64,000 bases of DNA from CAZSAT01 sp964604675 (GTDB taxonomy: Bacteria; Myxococcota_A; UBA796; CAJQPC01). Position 1 is the first letter of the stretch; every line of letters begins with the position of its first letter. Positions 25,307-33,453 of this stretch are shown here, one piece after another. The position numbers and the translations under genes were made by a program. The DNA lies in contig CAZSAT010000016.1 in assembly GCA_964604675.1 (NCBI GenBank), positions 1 to 64,000 of the forward strand, read 5' to 3'. Below the pieces are notes generated by a model. The model had not been told where the DNA came from. It ran no database searches and saw only the letters and a program-made list of their open reading frames with translations.

Positions 25307-25969
25307 CTAGTCGGTCGCTTCCCACTGCGCTCGGACCAGCACCCACTTGTCGCTGTCGTCCGAGGTGTGTTGCCAGGCGATGCCGTAGCGCGGCACGATC
25401 CAGTACTCGCCGGCGAAGGGCGCGTCGCCGCCCTCGAGGGTGATCTTGATGCACTCCTGCCAGTCGTCGCCGACCCAGTGGTTCTCGCACGGCTCCACGG
25501 CGTCGAACGTGGACTCGAAGTCCCATCCGCCCGCGCTGGTGCTCACCGTCTCGCCCGGCGCCATCTGTGGATCCGCAAAGGTGACGGGATTGTCGAAGCT
25601 CACCGCCTCGGGCATGGCCGCGGGCCCTCCGGTGTCGCCGGTGTCGCTGCCGCCTCCGCCGCCACCGCCGGGCGCGAAGGTCTGGTAGCCGTGGATGAGG
25701 ATGCCGTAGACGCTGTCGCTCGACCACTGCACGCTCAGGAGCTGGTCGCCTGTCTCGCTGTTGAAGTGTTGGAACTCGTGCACCTCGATCTCGTCGACCA
25801 TCACGGTGGTCTCCGACATCACGACCTCGAGCTTGTAGTCCACGCTGGTGTCGTCGCTGGCGTACTCCCAGCTGCGCTTTCCATCGAGGGGGAAGTGGTC
25901 GTAGAGCTTGTAGCCACCGTAGGTGTAGGACGACCCACTGCAACCGAGGAGAGCGAGACTCGCGAGCAT
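25307..25969 (-). CDS. Putative lipoprotein of unknown function
   Basis: A 220-residue protein with lipobox LLGC (Cys10) and a GGAGGTG ribosome site 4 bp before the ATG, so the short signal peptide is probably real. A Gly-rich linker with Asp-Thr-Gly repeats lies at ~108-120. Two Cys (CENHW, QECIK) frame the C-terminal part, which ends in a WVLVRAQW strand. No family was recognised. It is the first gene of the five-lipoprotein array on this strand. Confidence 0.75.
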   Translation of the reverse strand: MLASLALLGCSGSSYTYGGYKLYDHFPLDGKRSWEYASDDTSVDYKLEVVMSETTVMVDEIEVHEFQHFNSETGDQLLSVQWSSDSVYGILIHGYQTFAPGGGGGGGSDTGDTGGPAAMPEAVSFDNPVTFADPQMAPGETVSTSAGGWDFESTFDAVEPCENHWVGDDWQECIKITLEGGDAPFAGEYWIVPRYGIAWQHTSDDSDKWVLVRAQWEATD

Positions 25970-26062
25970 GGGGCACCTCCGGGCGACAACGGCCACGATT
26001 ACCACCGACATCCGGCCTGGGCAACTACGCCCCGAGCACGTGCGCAGGGGATAGGGAGCCTC

Positions 26063-26563
26063 ATGGACAGCTGCGGACCCCTGCGCAACCTGGACGTGCT
26101 CCGGGCCAAGCTCGCCGAGCATGCAGGCGGCATCCTGTCCCGCCACGCACGTCGTTTCGCCTGCCGGCTCGGATGTGATGGCTGCTGCCAGACCGAGCGA
26201 ACGGTCAGCGATGTCGAGCTCGCTGCGCTTCGACGCGGCTGGGCCCGGCTGGACGATGCCACGCGCGAACGCCTTCGCGCACGTGGAGGCGACGGCTGCC
26301 CGCTGCTCCTGGACGGTGGCTGCTCGCTCTATGGTGAGCGGCCGTTGATCTGCCGGAGCCACGGCCTCCCGATCGTCATGGAGGGCCAGCGGGACGTGTG
26401 CCCGCTGAACTTCACCGACACCACCCTGGACCAGCTGGACGACGCCGACCTCGTCAGCGTCGACACGATCACCGCCATCCTCGTCGCCGTGAACGGCGTC
26501 TACTGCACCGAGACGGGAGGCGACCCTCACCGGCGCCGTCCCGTCAGCGCACTCTTCGACTGA
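26063..26563 (+). CDS. YkgJ-type cysteine-cluster protein
   Basis: A 166-residue protein with the zinc/iron-chelating Cys cluster of the YkgJ (CxxCxxCC) family: CRLGCDGCCQ (~34-43), CPLLLDGGCSLYGERPLICRSHG in the middle and CPLNF after it. The biochemical role of the family is not settled; metal or Fe-S binding is expected. ATG 26063 is used, after GGGAG at 26054. It is 21 bp upstream of the phosphoglucomutase gene and probably co-transcribed. Confidence 0.82.
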   Translation: MDSCGPLRNLDVLRAKLAEHAGGILSRHARRFACRLGCDGCCQTERTVSDVELAALRRGWARLDDATRERLRARGGDGCPLLLDGGCSLYGERPLICRSHGLPIVMEGQRDVCPLNFTDTTLDQLDDADLVSVDTITAILVAVNGVYCTETGGDPHRRRPVSALFD

Positions 26564-26584
26564 GCCGCCCGCTCGGAGGACCCG

Positions 26585-28720
26585 ATGAACCCGATGGACC
26601 GTGCCGCCTCCGGCTTCGCCACGCTCGGCGTGGCCGAGGCCTTCACCCGATCCGCGCTCCAGCACCTGGGTCGCTGGCTCGAGGACGAAGCCCTGTCGGC
26701 CTACCGTGGCCAGATCCTCGCGATGATCGATGGCGGGCGGTGGGACCTGCTCCTCGACTGCTTCTACCAGGTCATCCCCTTCGGCACCGGTGGCCGTCGG
26801 GGGCCGGTGGGTGTCGGACCGAACCGCATCAACCCGTACACCATCGCCACGAGCATCCAAGGGCACTGCGCCTACCTGAAGGCCCGTCGCGAGGGGGCCT
26901 TGTCGGTCGTCGTGGCCTACGACGTGCGGCGGTTCCAGGACGCAAGGGGCCACTACGACCCGTCCCAGCCCAACCCGGTGCTCGGTCTCTCGTCGCGGGA
27001 CTTCGCCGAGATCGCGGCGGGGGTCTACGCCGCCAACGGGGTCACGGTGCACATGCTCGCCCGTGGCAGCAGCGCCTACCTGTCCACCCCCGAGCTGTCC
27101 TTCGCCATCCGGTACCTCGGCGCGGACGGGGGCTTGAACGTGTCGGCCTCGCACAACCCGGCGGACGACAACGGGGCCAAGATCTACAACCACCTCGGGG
27201 GCCAGGAGATCCCGCCCCACGACGAAGCGCTGGCCGACGAGGTGCTCCGAGTCACCGAGGTCGCCAGCCTCGGCTACCCCGCCGCCGTGGAAGCCGGCCT
27301 GGTGCGTGCTCTCACCGACGACGTACACGCCGGCTACATCGCGGAGAACCTGAGCCTGAGCCTCGCGCCCAAGGCCCGCTCCGCCAGGGTGGTCTTCACG
27401 AACCTGCACGGAACCGCGGACACCACGGTGCTCGAGGTGCTGCGCGCCGCGGGCTTCGACGTCACCCTCGAGCCCGTCGCCGCGGAGCACGACGGCAGCT
27501 TCCCTCACGTGCCCTTCGGCATCCCGAACCCGGAGGTGCCCCAGTCGATGGACCGCGCCGTCGCGCTGGCCGACGAGGTGGGCGCCGACCTGGTGATGTC
27601 CTGCGATCCGGACGCCGACCGTCTGGGCGTGGTCGCCCGTCACGGCGGAGGCTGGAGGTTCCTCACCGGCAACGAGATGGCGGCGCTGACGGTGCACCAC
27701 GGCCTGGTGCGCCGTCGCGCTGTCGGTCGACGACCGATCGTCATCAAGACCGAGGTCACGTCCAGCCTGGTGAGCCGCGTGGCGCGCCACCACGGTGCCC
27801 AGGTCGTGGGGCACCTGCTGGTCGGGTTCAAGTACATCGGCGAAGGACTGCGGCTGCTCGACGACGTGGGCGGCTTCTACTCCGCGGAGGGAACGCTCGA
27901 GGACTTCGTCGCTGGTGTGGAGGAGTCGCACGGCGTGCTGGTCAGCACGGAGATTCGCGACAAGGACGCGGCCGGCGGCGCGGTGTGGCTCGCCGAGGCG
28001 GCCTCGCTCGCGAAGGCCGAGGGGCGCACCCTGGTCGACGTGCTCGAGCAGATCTGGCGCGACGTCGGCTACGTGCGCAACACGCTCGTCTCGACGGTGA
28101 TGCGCGGCGCCACCGGTCGCGACCGCATCGTGAAGATCCAGACCGCGATGCGGGCCGCCCCCCCGCGTCGAATCGGCGGCCGGAAGGTGCTCGCGTTCCA
28201 CGACCGCGCCGACGCTCAGGGGCCCTTCGGACGCATCCGCTCCGGCACCGATGCGGCATCCCGCGACGTCCTCGTCTTCGAGCTCGAGGGGGATGCACGG
28301 CTCATTCTCCGTCCCTCCGGCACCGAGCCCAAGAACAAGGTCTATGCCGAGGTGGCGCTCCCGCCGCGCGACGATGTCGCCGAGGCCGTTCAGGAAGCGG
28401 ACGCGATCTGCGACGAGCTGGCGCGCTCGTTCGTCGGACTGATGCTCCAGCAGGTCGGCATCGATCTGCCGCCTTGGGCGATCACCGTCAGCGACCTCGT
28501 GCCCGTGGAACGGAAGCAGCACTTCGCCGACGAGCTCATGCCTGGCTTGGCGCAGCGTCTCTCCGAGGGCGAGGCGGTCGAGCCGTGGCTGGACGATCAG
28601 CTCGCGCCCTACGGACGAGACGGGCGTGTGCTGGTGCGAGCGGGCGTGCGCGCCTGGATCGGCGCCACGGCGCCCACGGATGGGGTGGCCGATGCCCTGC
28701 GAGGGCTCTTCGCCCTGTGA
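26585..28720 (+). CDS. Phosphoglucomutase/phosphomannomutase family protein, long form
   Basis: A 711-residue alpha-D-phosphohexomutase. FGTGGRRGP (66-74), the phosphoserine loop NVSASHNP (Ser189), the metal loop DPDADRLGV (~342) and the phosphate loop RPSGTEPKNKVY (~578) are all present, so it should be active. The usual length is 450-600. Here about 60 residues precede the first motif, and ~120 residues of extra helical sequence follow the last one (from about VALPPRDD on). Substrate (glucose-, mannose- or other hexose-phosphate) cannot be fixed from the motifs alone. A GGAGG site precedes ATG 26585. Confidence 0.9.
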   Translation: MNPMDRAASGFATLGVAEAFTRSALQHLGRWLEDEALSAYRGQILAMIDGGRWDLLLDCFYQVIPFGTGGRRGPVGVGPNRINPYTIATSIQGHCAYLKARREGALSVVVAYDVRRFQDARGHYDPSQPNPVLGLSSRDFAEIAAGVYAANGVTVHMLARGSSAYLSTPELSFAIRYLGADGGLNVSASHNPADDNGAKIYNHLGGQEIPPHDEALADEVLRVTEVASLGYPAAVEAGLVRALTDDVHAGYIAENLSLSLAPKARSARVVFTNLHGTADTTVLEVLRAAGFDVTLEPVAAEHDGSFPHVPFGIPNPEVPQSMDRAVALADEVGADLVMSCDPDADRLGVVARHGGGWRFLTGNEMAALTVHHGLVRRRAVGRRPIVIKTEVTSSLVSRVARHHGAQVVGHLLVGFKYIGEGLRLLDDVGGFYSAEGTLEDFVAGVEESHGVLVSTEIRDKDAAGGAVWLAEAASLAKAEGRTLVDVLEQIWRDVGYVRNTLVSTVMRGATGRDRIVKIQTAMRAAPPRRIGGRKVLAFHDRADAQGPFGRIRSGTDAASRDVLVFELEGDARLILRPSGTEPKNKVYAEVALPPRDDVAEAVQEADAICDELARSFVGLMLQQVGIDLPPWAITVSDLVPVERKQHFADELMPGLAQRLSEGEAVEPWLDDQLAPYGRDGRVLVRAGVRAWIGATAPTDGVADALRGLFAL

Positions 28721-28735
28721 GGCAGGGCGACGCGC

Positions 28736-29632
28736 TCAGCTCTTCGCTTTCTTCCGGCGAACGAGGAAGGCCATGGCGGGAAGGAGCACCAGACCGGGTC
28801 CGCCGAGCGCACTGATGAGGCCCTGGCGACGGCGGAGCTCGGCCCGGTCCGCCTCGCTGCAGCTGATGCAGCTGCTGCCACCTCCGCCGGACCCGCCGGA
28901 CCCACCGGATCCGCTCTCCTCCGCGGTGACCCGGACCTCGTCGGTGTCGGCGTCGTCGCCGTCGTCCACTTCGAGGGTGGCCGTGTAGGTCCCCGTGACG
29001 TCGGCGGTGAAGTTCGGGCGGCTGGCTGTGGCGCTGCTGAGCGTGGCGCTCGAGCCCGCAGGCCTGGTGAGCGTCCAAGCGTAGTTCAGCGCATCGCCGT
29101 CGGCGTCGTAGCTCCCGGTGCCATCCAGGGTGACCGTGCCGCCGACCGTGACCGTGCGATCGGTGCCGGCGTCGGCCACCGGGGGCGTGTTGCCCGACTG
29201 GGCCTGCACGTAGACCCGGTCGCCGTCGGTCAGGGCGCCATCGCTGACCACGAGCTCCAGCTCGTAGAGACCCACGGCGTTGACCTGGATCTGGGCGTCG
29301 GGCAGGTCGTCATCGATCAGCGTGTCGCTGCCGGGCTGGCTGAGGATGCTCCAGGCGAAGTCGAGCGGGTCGCCGTCCGGGTCGCTCGAGCCCGTGCCGT
29401 CCAGCTGGACCACGGTGCCGATGGCCACGACCGCGTCGTCGCCCGCGTCGGCGTTGGGCGCGGTGTTGTCGTCCGCCGGCGGCTTGCCCGTGTCGTCGGC
29501 GCCGATGGGCTTGCCGGTGTCGTCGATGGCGAGGGGGGACGTGTCACCGCTGTCGCCCGTTCGGGCGTCGGGGTCAGGGAACTTCTCCAGGCCGCATCCG
29601 GCGGCGAGGAGGATCAGCACGGTCCAGCGCAC
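28736..29632 (-). CDS. Lipoprotein with two PKD domains and a C-terminal membrane anchor
   Basis: A 298-residue protein with lipobox LLAAGC (Cys13) and an Asp/Lys-rich linker. Two PKD domains follow, each starting NT(A/P)P and containing VQLDGTGSSDPDGDPL or VTLDGTGSYDADGDAL. After a Ser/Gly linker come CISC, a hydrophobic helix (LGGPGLVLLPAMAFL) and a basic tail. Both ends could therefore be membrane-fixed. The end resembles a Cys-helix-basic sorting tag. The start is GTG 29632, chosen to include the signal peptide. Confidence 0.78.
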   Translation of the reverse strand: MRWTVLILLAAGCGLEKFPDPDARTGDSGDTSPLAIDDTGKPIGADDTGKPPADDNTAPNADAGDDAVVAIGTVVQLDGTGSSDPDGDPLDFAWSILSQPGSDTLIDDDLPDAQIQVNAVGLYELELVVSDGALTDGDRVYVQAQSGNTPPVADAGTDRTVTVGGTVTLDGTGSYDADGDALNYAWTLTRPAGSSATLSSATASRPNFTADVTGTYTATLEVDDGDDADTDEVRVTAEESGSGGSGGSGGGGSSCISCSEADRAELRRRQGLISALGGPGLVLLPAMAFLVRRKKAKS

Positions 29633-29670
29633 GGCGCCACAGTACCCCCGCCTGCCGGCCCACGCCAGGG

Positions 29671-30423
29671 TCACCGCCTCGGGCCGTAGCTCACGGGCTG
29701 GAGCACGATGAGTCCGGCCGCGGGCCACTTCTCGTAGGTGCCGAGGTGCTCGACGTACCAGGAGAGCGCGTCGTCGCGCACCACGCGCTGGCCCATCCGG
29801 CTGGCGTGCCGCATCGTGGGCGCCTCGGCAGGTACGGTGATGCCGACGTGGGTGATCGCGATGGGCAGGTGCTCGTAGGGCTGCCGGAGCGTGAAGACCA
29901 CGGATCCGGGCTCGATCAGCTCGATGGCGTCGGCCGCCGCCTCGAGCGGCAGGTACCAGAAGCTCATCGTGCCCACGGGGAGCCGTTCGTCGGCGAGGTC
30001 GAAGGCGCCTCGTTGGCGCCAGGCCGCCCAGACCGATGCGGTCACCGCCTTGTCCATCTGCACGGCGCCTGGCAGCGACGGGGTGACATCCACCATCCAA
30101 CCGTCCTCGATGGTGCCCGGAATCCACTCCGCGAGCATGAAGTGGCGACGGTTCTCGTAGGTGGCTGGGCCGCCGTTCCGGTAACGAAGGCCTCTCCTCA
30201 CCTGCTGGGCCGCCAGCGGGTCCGGGGACAGTGCCAGGGCGAGCACCTCCTCCACGAAGGTCAGGCAGTCGAAGGTGTCGTACCGGGTCACAGGATCCGG
30301 ATCGGGGCCACCCAGCTCGCCCAGCGGGCCGTTCTGGTAGGGGAGGCCGATCCACGGCTCCGAGATCGCCTTGATGCGTTCGGGCAGCGGCAGGGCCCTG
30401 GCCTCCCGCGCGGTGTCGATCAC
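29671..30423 (-). CDS. DUF1460 (amidase-like, NlpC/P60 fold) cell-wall protein
   Basis: At least 250 residues of a DUF1460 protein, a family related to cysteine amidases of peptidoglycan; the nucleophile candidate is Cys53 in YDTFDCLTFVEEVLALAL, with a later His in ITHVGITV. The shown start is GTG 30423. The frame continues upstream into LLIALWLGLANA plus THPVQAPP, a clear signal-peptide pattern, without ATG/GTG/TTG. A CTG at 30519 would overlap the upstream gene's TGA in the CTGA style and make a secreted protein. I consider the longer form likely. Confidence 0.8.
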   Translation of the reverse strand: MIDTAREARALPLPERIKAISEPWIGLPYQNGPLGELGGPDPDPVTRYDTFDCLTFVEEVLALALSPDPLAAQQVRRGLRYRNGGPATYENRRHFMLAEWIPGTIEDGWMVDVTPSLPGAVQMDKAVTASVWAAWRQRGAFDLADERLPVGTMSFWYLPLEAAADAIELIEPGSVVFTLRQPYEHLPIAITHVGITVPAEAPTMRHASRMGQRVVRDDALSWYVEHLGTYEKWPAAGLIVLQPVSYGPRR

Positions 30424-30515
30424 CGACGCAGGGGTTCGGCCGTCCTCGAGTCCGAGATCCGCGGGCGGGGCCTGGACGGGGTGCGTCGCGTTCGCGAGTC
30501 CCAGCCAGAGAGCGA

Positions 30516-31895
30516 TCAGAAGCCGAGCCGTTGCTGGTAGCCCGCGATGGCTTCGAGCAAGCCATCGATCGCTTCGTCTTCGAGCTCTTCACAGGCGGCG
30601 GAGAGCGACCGCTCGATGAGATCCCCGAGGCCGCGGTTCAGGAGCCGTCGGTGTTCGGGTGCCGGACGCCGCCGGAGGTTGTGCAGGATGGCGTTCGGGG
30701 ACAGCGTGCCGTCGTCGGCGGCGGCCACCTGATGGAACAGGATCGCGAACTCGGACGGCGCCCCGTCGAGGAGCAGCTGGATGGACGCCTCGCCGGACCC
30801 GTTGCCGGACTGGGCGTCGTAGGCGCACGCCATCTGACCGAGGACTTCGTTCACCACGCCGATCTTCTTGTACGCCTCGGCGTTGGACAGCCGTGGGCCC
30901 GTGAAGTTCATCGCGACCTTCGCGAGCGGCGCGTCTCCGAGGTCGGGGCCGCTGGCCTCGGCCGCCTCGATCGGTTCGTCGGGTGAGACGAGCCCGACGT
31001 CGGCCGGGATGACGTCGCGGAGGTCGACTGCCTCGGCGTTGAGCTCCGCCTGGGTCTTCACGAAGTGGCCGTCTTCACCACCGCCTCGACGGACGTCGTG
31101 GTCCGAGAAGAACGCGAGCTCTTCGTCGTGCACGTCGGCGTCGGGTCCTGAGGTGAAGCCGGCGCGGTCGAGCACGTCGGCAGGGTCGGGCTCGTCGGGC
31201 GCGATCACATCGGTGGGCGCGGCCTCCGGGCTCACAGGCTCGGGCACGAGCTCGGCCACGACTCCCGCTTCGAGCATGTCGATGACGATGTCGAGGGTCT
31301 CGAGCAGCTCGTAGGGCGACTCGCGAAGCAGCTCGTCGAGTCCGAGGCGACGACCGATGAGCTCGACCAGCGCGGTCTCGCTCGGGTGCCGCGGGCCCTC
31401 GGAGCCGACCTGCAGGGTGACGCGCTGGCCTTCGTCGGTGCGCAGGTGCTCGGTGCGCAACAGCAGGGCACGCAGCTCGGCCAGGAGCTCCGCCGTGTCG
31501 TGCGCCACCTGCAGGTTGGGCACGAAGATCGCGTCGAGCGGCTCGAAGATGGTGGGGGCCGTGGCCCCGAGGAAGTCGGCGATGTTCTCGCGGAAGCGGT
31601 CGAAGAGCACCTCGAGCAGGGCGTCCTCGTCGACGACCGAGAAGAGCGCTTCCGAGAGCGCCTCGTCTCCGGCGGCACGGAGCTGCGCGGCTTCACCTGG
31701 ACCGAGGTTGCCGCGAGCGATCAGACGGCGGAGCAGCAGCTCGTCGTCTTCATCTGCGTGCGCGGCCAGCACCTCGCCCGACATCAGGTACAACCTGAGC
31801 CCCCCCCCTGCCACGCCAACGGCGGACAGACATCCAGTCACCCCCTCGGCGAGGAGGCGCGTGAGCTCCTGGTCCGGCCGGGCGGCCTGGGTCAA
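30516..31895 (-). CDS. Unknown 459-residue cytoplasmic protein with DUF4388-like N-terminus
   Basis: There is no signal peptide or membrane segment. The first ~60 residues (GVTGCLSAVGVAGGGLRLYLMSGEVLAAHAD) resemble the DUF4388/PATAN-type start found in delta-proteobacterial regulatory proteins; this is a weak match by eye. Residues 60-220 are helical and Leu-rich. An acidic, probably unstructured stretch covers ~220-320. A conserved-looking C-terminal domain begins KVAMNFTGPRLSNAEAYKKI. The start is TTG 31895 with GAGGA 6 bp upstream. It may be a signalling adaptor in the ECF locus; that is inference. Confidence 0.7.
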   Translation of the reverse strand: MTQAARPDQELTRLLAEGVTGCLSAVGVAGGGLRLYLMSGEVLAAHADEDDELLLRRLIARGNLGPGEAAQLRAAGDEALSEALFSVVDEDALLEVLFDRFRENIADFLGATAPTIFEPLDAIFVPNLQVAHDTAELLAELRALLLRTEHLRTDEGQRVTLQVGSEGPRHPSETALVELIGRRLGLDELLRESPYELLETLDIVIDMLEAGVVAELVPEPVSPEAAPTDVIAPDEPDPADVLDRAGFTSGPDADVHDEELAFFSDHDVRRGGGEDGHFVKTQAELNAEAVDLRDVIPADVGLVSPDEPIEAAEASGPDLGDAPLAKVAMNFTGPRLSNAEAYKKIGVVNEVLGQMACAYDAQSGNGSGEASIQLLLDGAPSEFAILFHQVAAADDGTLSPNAILHNLRRRPAPEHRRLLNRGLGDLIERSLSAACEELEDEAIDGLLEAIAGYQQRLGF

Positions 31896-31952
31896 GGCGA
31901 GTCCTCGCGTGCACGGTGTACGGCGAATGCTACCCGCGTCGGGCGATCGTGG

Positions 31953-33002
31953 TCAACGCGCCCCCCGCAGCCCCAGCGCCGTGAGCGCGGCATCGACCTG
32001 TGCATCCCGCGGAACGGCGCCGTCTGGCGGAGTTTCCAGCCGAGGCTGGATCCGAACATCGGGCTTGACGCCGCCTCCATCCCAGCTCTCACCGGCGGGG
32101 TCGCGGAGGCGCGCATCCACCAGCTGGAGGGCGTGCTCGGCGTCGAGGAACCGAACGCTCGTGGCGCCGGCCAGACCTGCGCTCGGGGTGCCGATCACGG
32201 TGGCGCGTCCGTGGTGTTGCAGGCTGGCGGCGATGAGCTCGGCCGGGCCAGCGGTGCCGGCGTCGATCAGGACCGCCACGGCGGGGGCGAGGGGTGGGCG
32301 CGTGCTGGCCAGCTCGTGCTGCGTCCCCTGCCGGAGCTCGAAACCGATGATGGCGTCCACGGGGAGGAGCACGTCGGCCAGGCCGACCGCGCCGACGACG
32401 GTGCCCCCGGTCGCCCCCCGGAGATCGATCAGCACGGGCTGATCGGGCGCCGCCGCGACGGCGGCCGCGACCACGGTGGTCAGCTCCTCGGTCGGTGCAC
32501 GGACGGTGACCTGGAGATGGTCCGGACGGGCCCGCAGGGTGTGGGCTGGGAGGGGACCCGGCTGCAGCACGAAGCTGGTGGCGTGTCCGCCTGCTCGTTG
32601 CACCAGCAGCGGGACAGCGCCGGCTGCGACACCCGTCAGCTCGTCCGGATCCAAAGCGGCCGTCGTGTCCTGTCCACCGAGCCGCGTGACGACATCGCCG
32701 GGCACCAGCCCTGCACGGCTCGCAGCGCTGGGCTCCACGACGTCGGTCACGACGAGCCCGCGCCCGGGGACCAGCAGGTACTCGAGGCCCAGTCCCCAGG
32801 GGACCGTCGCTTCGTCGGGGGCGAGCAATCGGTTGACCGGCAGGCTCTCCCGCTCGTTCAGGTAGGCGACCATGCCCTCGAGTGCGGCGCGTCGGAGGGC
32901 AGCCGGGTCGTGCTCACCAGGCCAGGCGTCGTCCACCACCCGTTCGGCGGTGACCAGGACGGGCTCGATGGCGAGCGCCACGCCCGCCAACAGACCCAGC
33001 AT
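31953..33002 (-). CDS. Catalytically degenerate S41 (CtpA-like) peptidase with PDZ domain
   Basis: A 349-residue protein with signal peptide MLGLLAGVALA, a PDZ domain (~70-145, GLVVTDVVEPSAASRAGLVPGD) and an S41 protease fold (~165-330). The fold is recognised from VLIDLRGATGGTV, AVAVLIDAGTAGPAELIAAS and GGGVKPDVRI. The Ser nucleophile of the S/T-A-S-A-S-E motif is Gly252 here (TAGPAE), and the Lys of F-G-K-G is absent (SAGLAGATS). It should bind peptides but not cut. ATG 33002 overlaps the anti-sigma stop (ATGA), linking it to the sigma/anti-sigma pair. Confidence 0.82.
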   Translation of the reverse strand: MLGLLAGVALAIEPVLVTAERVVDDAWPGEHDPAALRRAALEGMVAYLNERESLPVNRLLAPDEATVPWGLGLEYLLVPGRGLVVTDVVEPSAASRAGLVPGDVVTRLGGQDTTAALDPDELTGVAAGAVPLLVQRAGGHATSFVLQPGPLPAHTLRARPDHLQVTVRAPTEELTTVVAAAVAAAPDQPVLIDLRGATGGTVVGAVGLADVLLPVDAIIGFELRQGTQHELASTRPPLAPAVAVLIDAGTAGPAELIAASLQHHGRATVIGTPSAGLAGATSVRFLDAEHALQLVDARLRDPAGESWDGGGVKPDVRIQPRLETPPDGAVPRDAQVDAALTALGLRGAR

Positions 33003-33409
33003 CAGAGCTTGCCTCGGTAGCTCGCGGGCGTGGGCTCGGGGGTCATCGGTACGGTGAGCTGTGCTGGGTAGGCGGCCGGCGACGCCGAAGGAACGGTCTG
33101 GAACTCTGCGGGTCGTGGCGTGCCGGGCTCCGACGCCAGGACCCAGGCCACGCACGCTACCAGCACGGCGAGGTACGCCACCACCGTCTGGCGACGGAGC
33201 ACCACCTCACCCTGGAGCCAGCCTGGAGAGGGCCGCTTGAGCTCTTGCGCCACGAGCTGATCCAGCGCCGTCCAATCGGGCGGCGCCGCTTGGCTGCCGA
33301 GGCCATCCACGTGGGCGGAACAGCTGGGGCAGCGGCCAAGATGCTCCGCGAGCTCCTGCTCGACCTCGGGGGCCAGCCCACCGGCGAGGAACGCGTCGAG
33401 CGCTTCCAC
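33002..33409 (-). CDS. Anti-sigma factor with zinc-finger (zf-HC2) and one membrane helix
   Basis: At least 135 residues. His23, Cys27 and Cys30 (AEHLGRCPSC) are three ligands of the anti-sigma zinc finger. The fourth, a Cys ~26 residues before the His, lies upstream of the GTG at 33409, in TCDWFVEALDAFL. No ATG, GTG or TTG precedes it, but an ATC at 33442 has GAGGA 5 bp upstream. The true protein probably starts there or close by. One membrane helix (~76-92, VVAYLAVLVACVAWVLA) is followed by a short Pro-rich periplasmic end. It should hold the ECF sigma encoded just upstream. Confidence 0.8.
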   Translation of the reverse strand: MEALDAFLAGGLAPEVEQELAEHLGRCPSCSAHVDGLGSQAAPPDWTALDQLVAQELKRPSPGWLQGEVVLRRQTVVAYLAVLVACVAWVLASEPGTPRPAEFQTVPSASPAAYPAQLTVPMTPEPTPASYRGKL

Positions 33410-33453
33410 GAACCAATCGCACGTGTCGCCGGGGGTGTCGATGGCGGTCCTCG

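Noticed and set aside
25970..28522. Upstream extension of the lipoprotein frame at 25307-25969 across the mutase gene
   Set aside because: The lipoprotein has a good start with GGAGGTG at 25969; the extension is antisense to the mutase and YkgJ genes.
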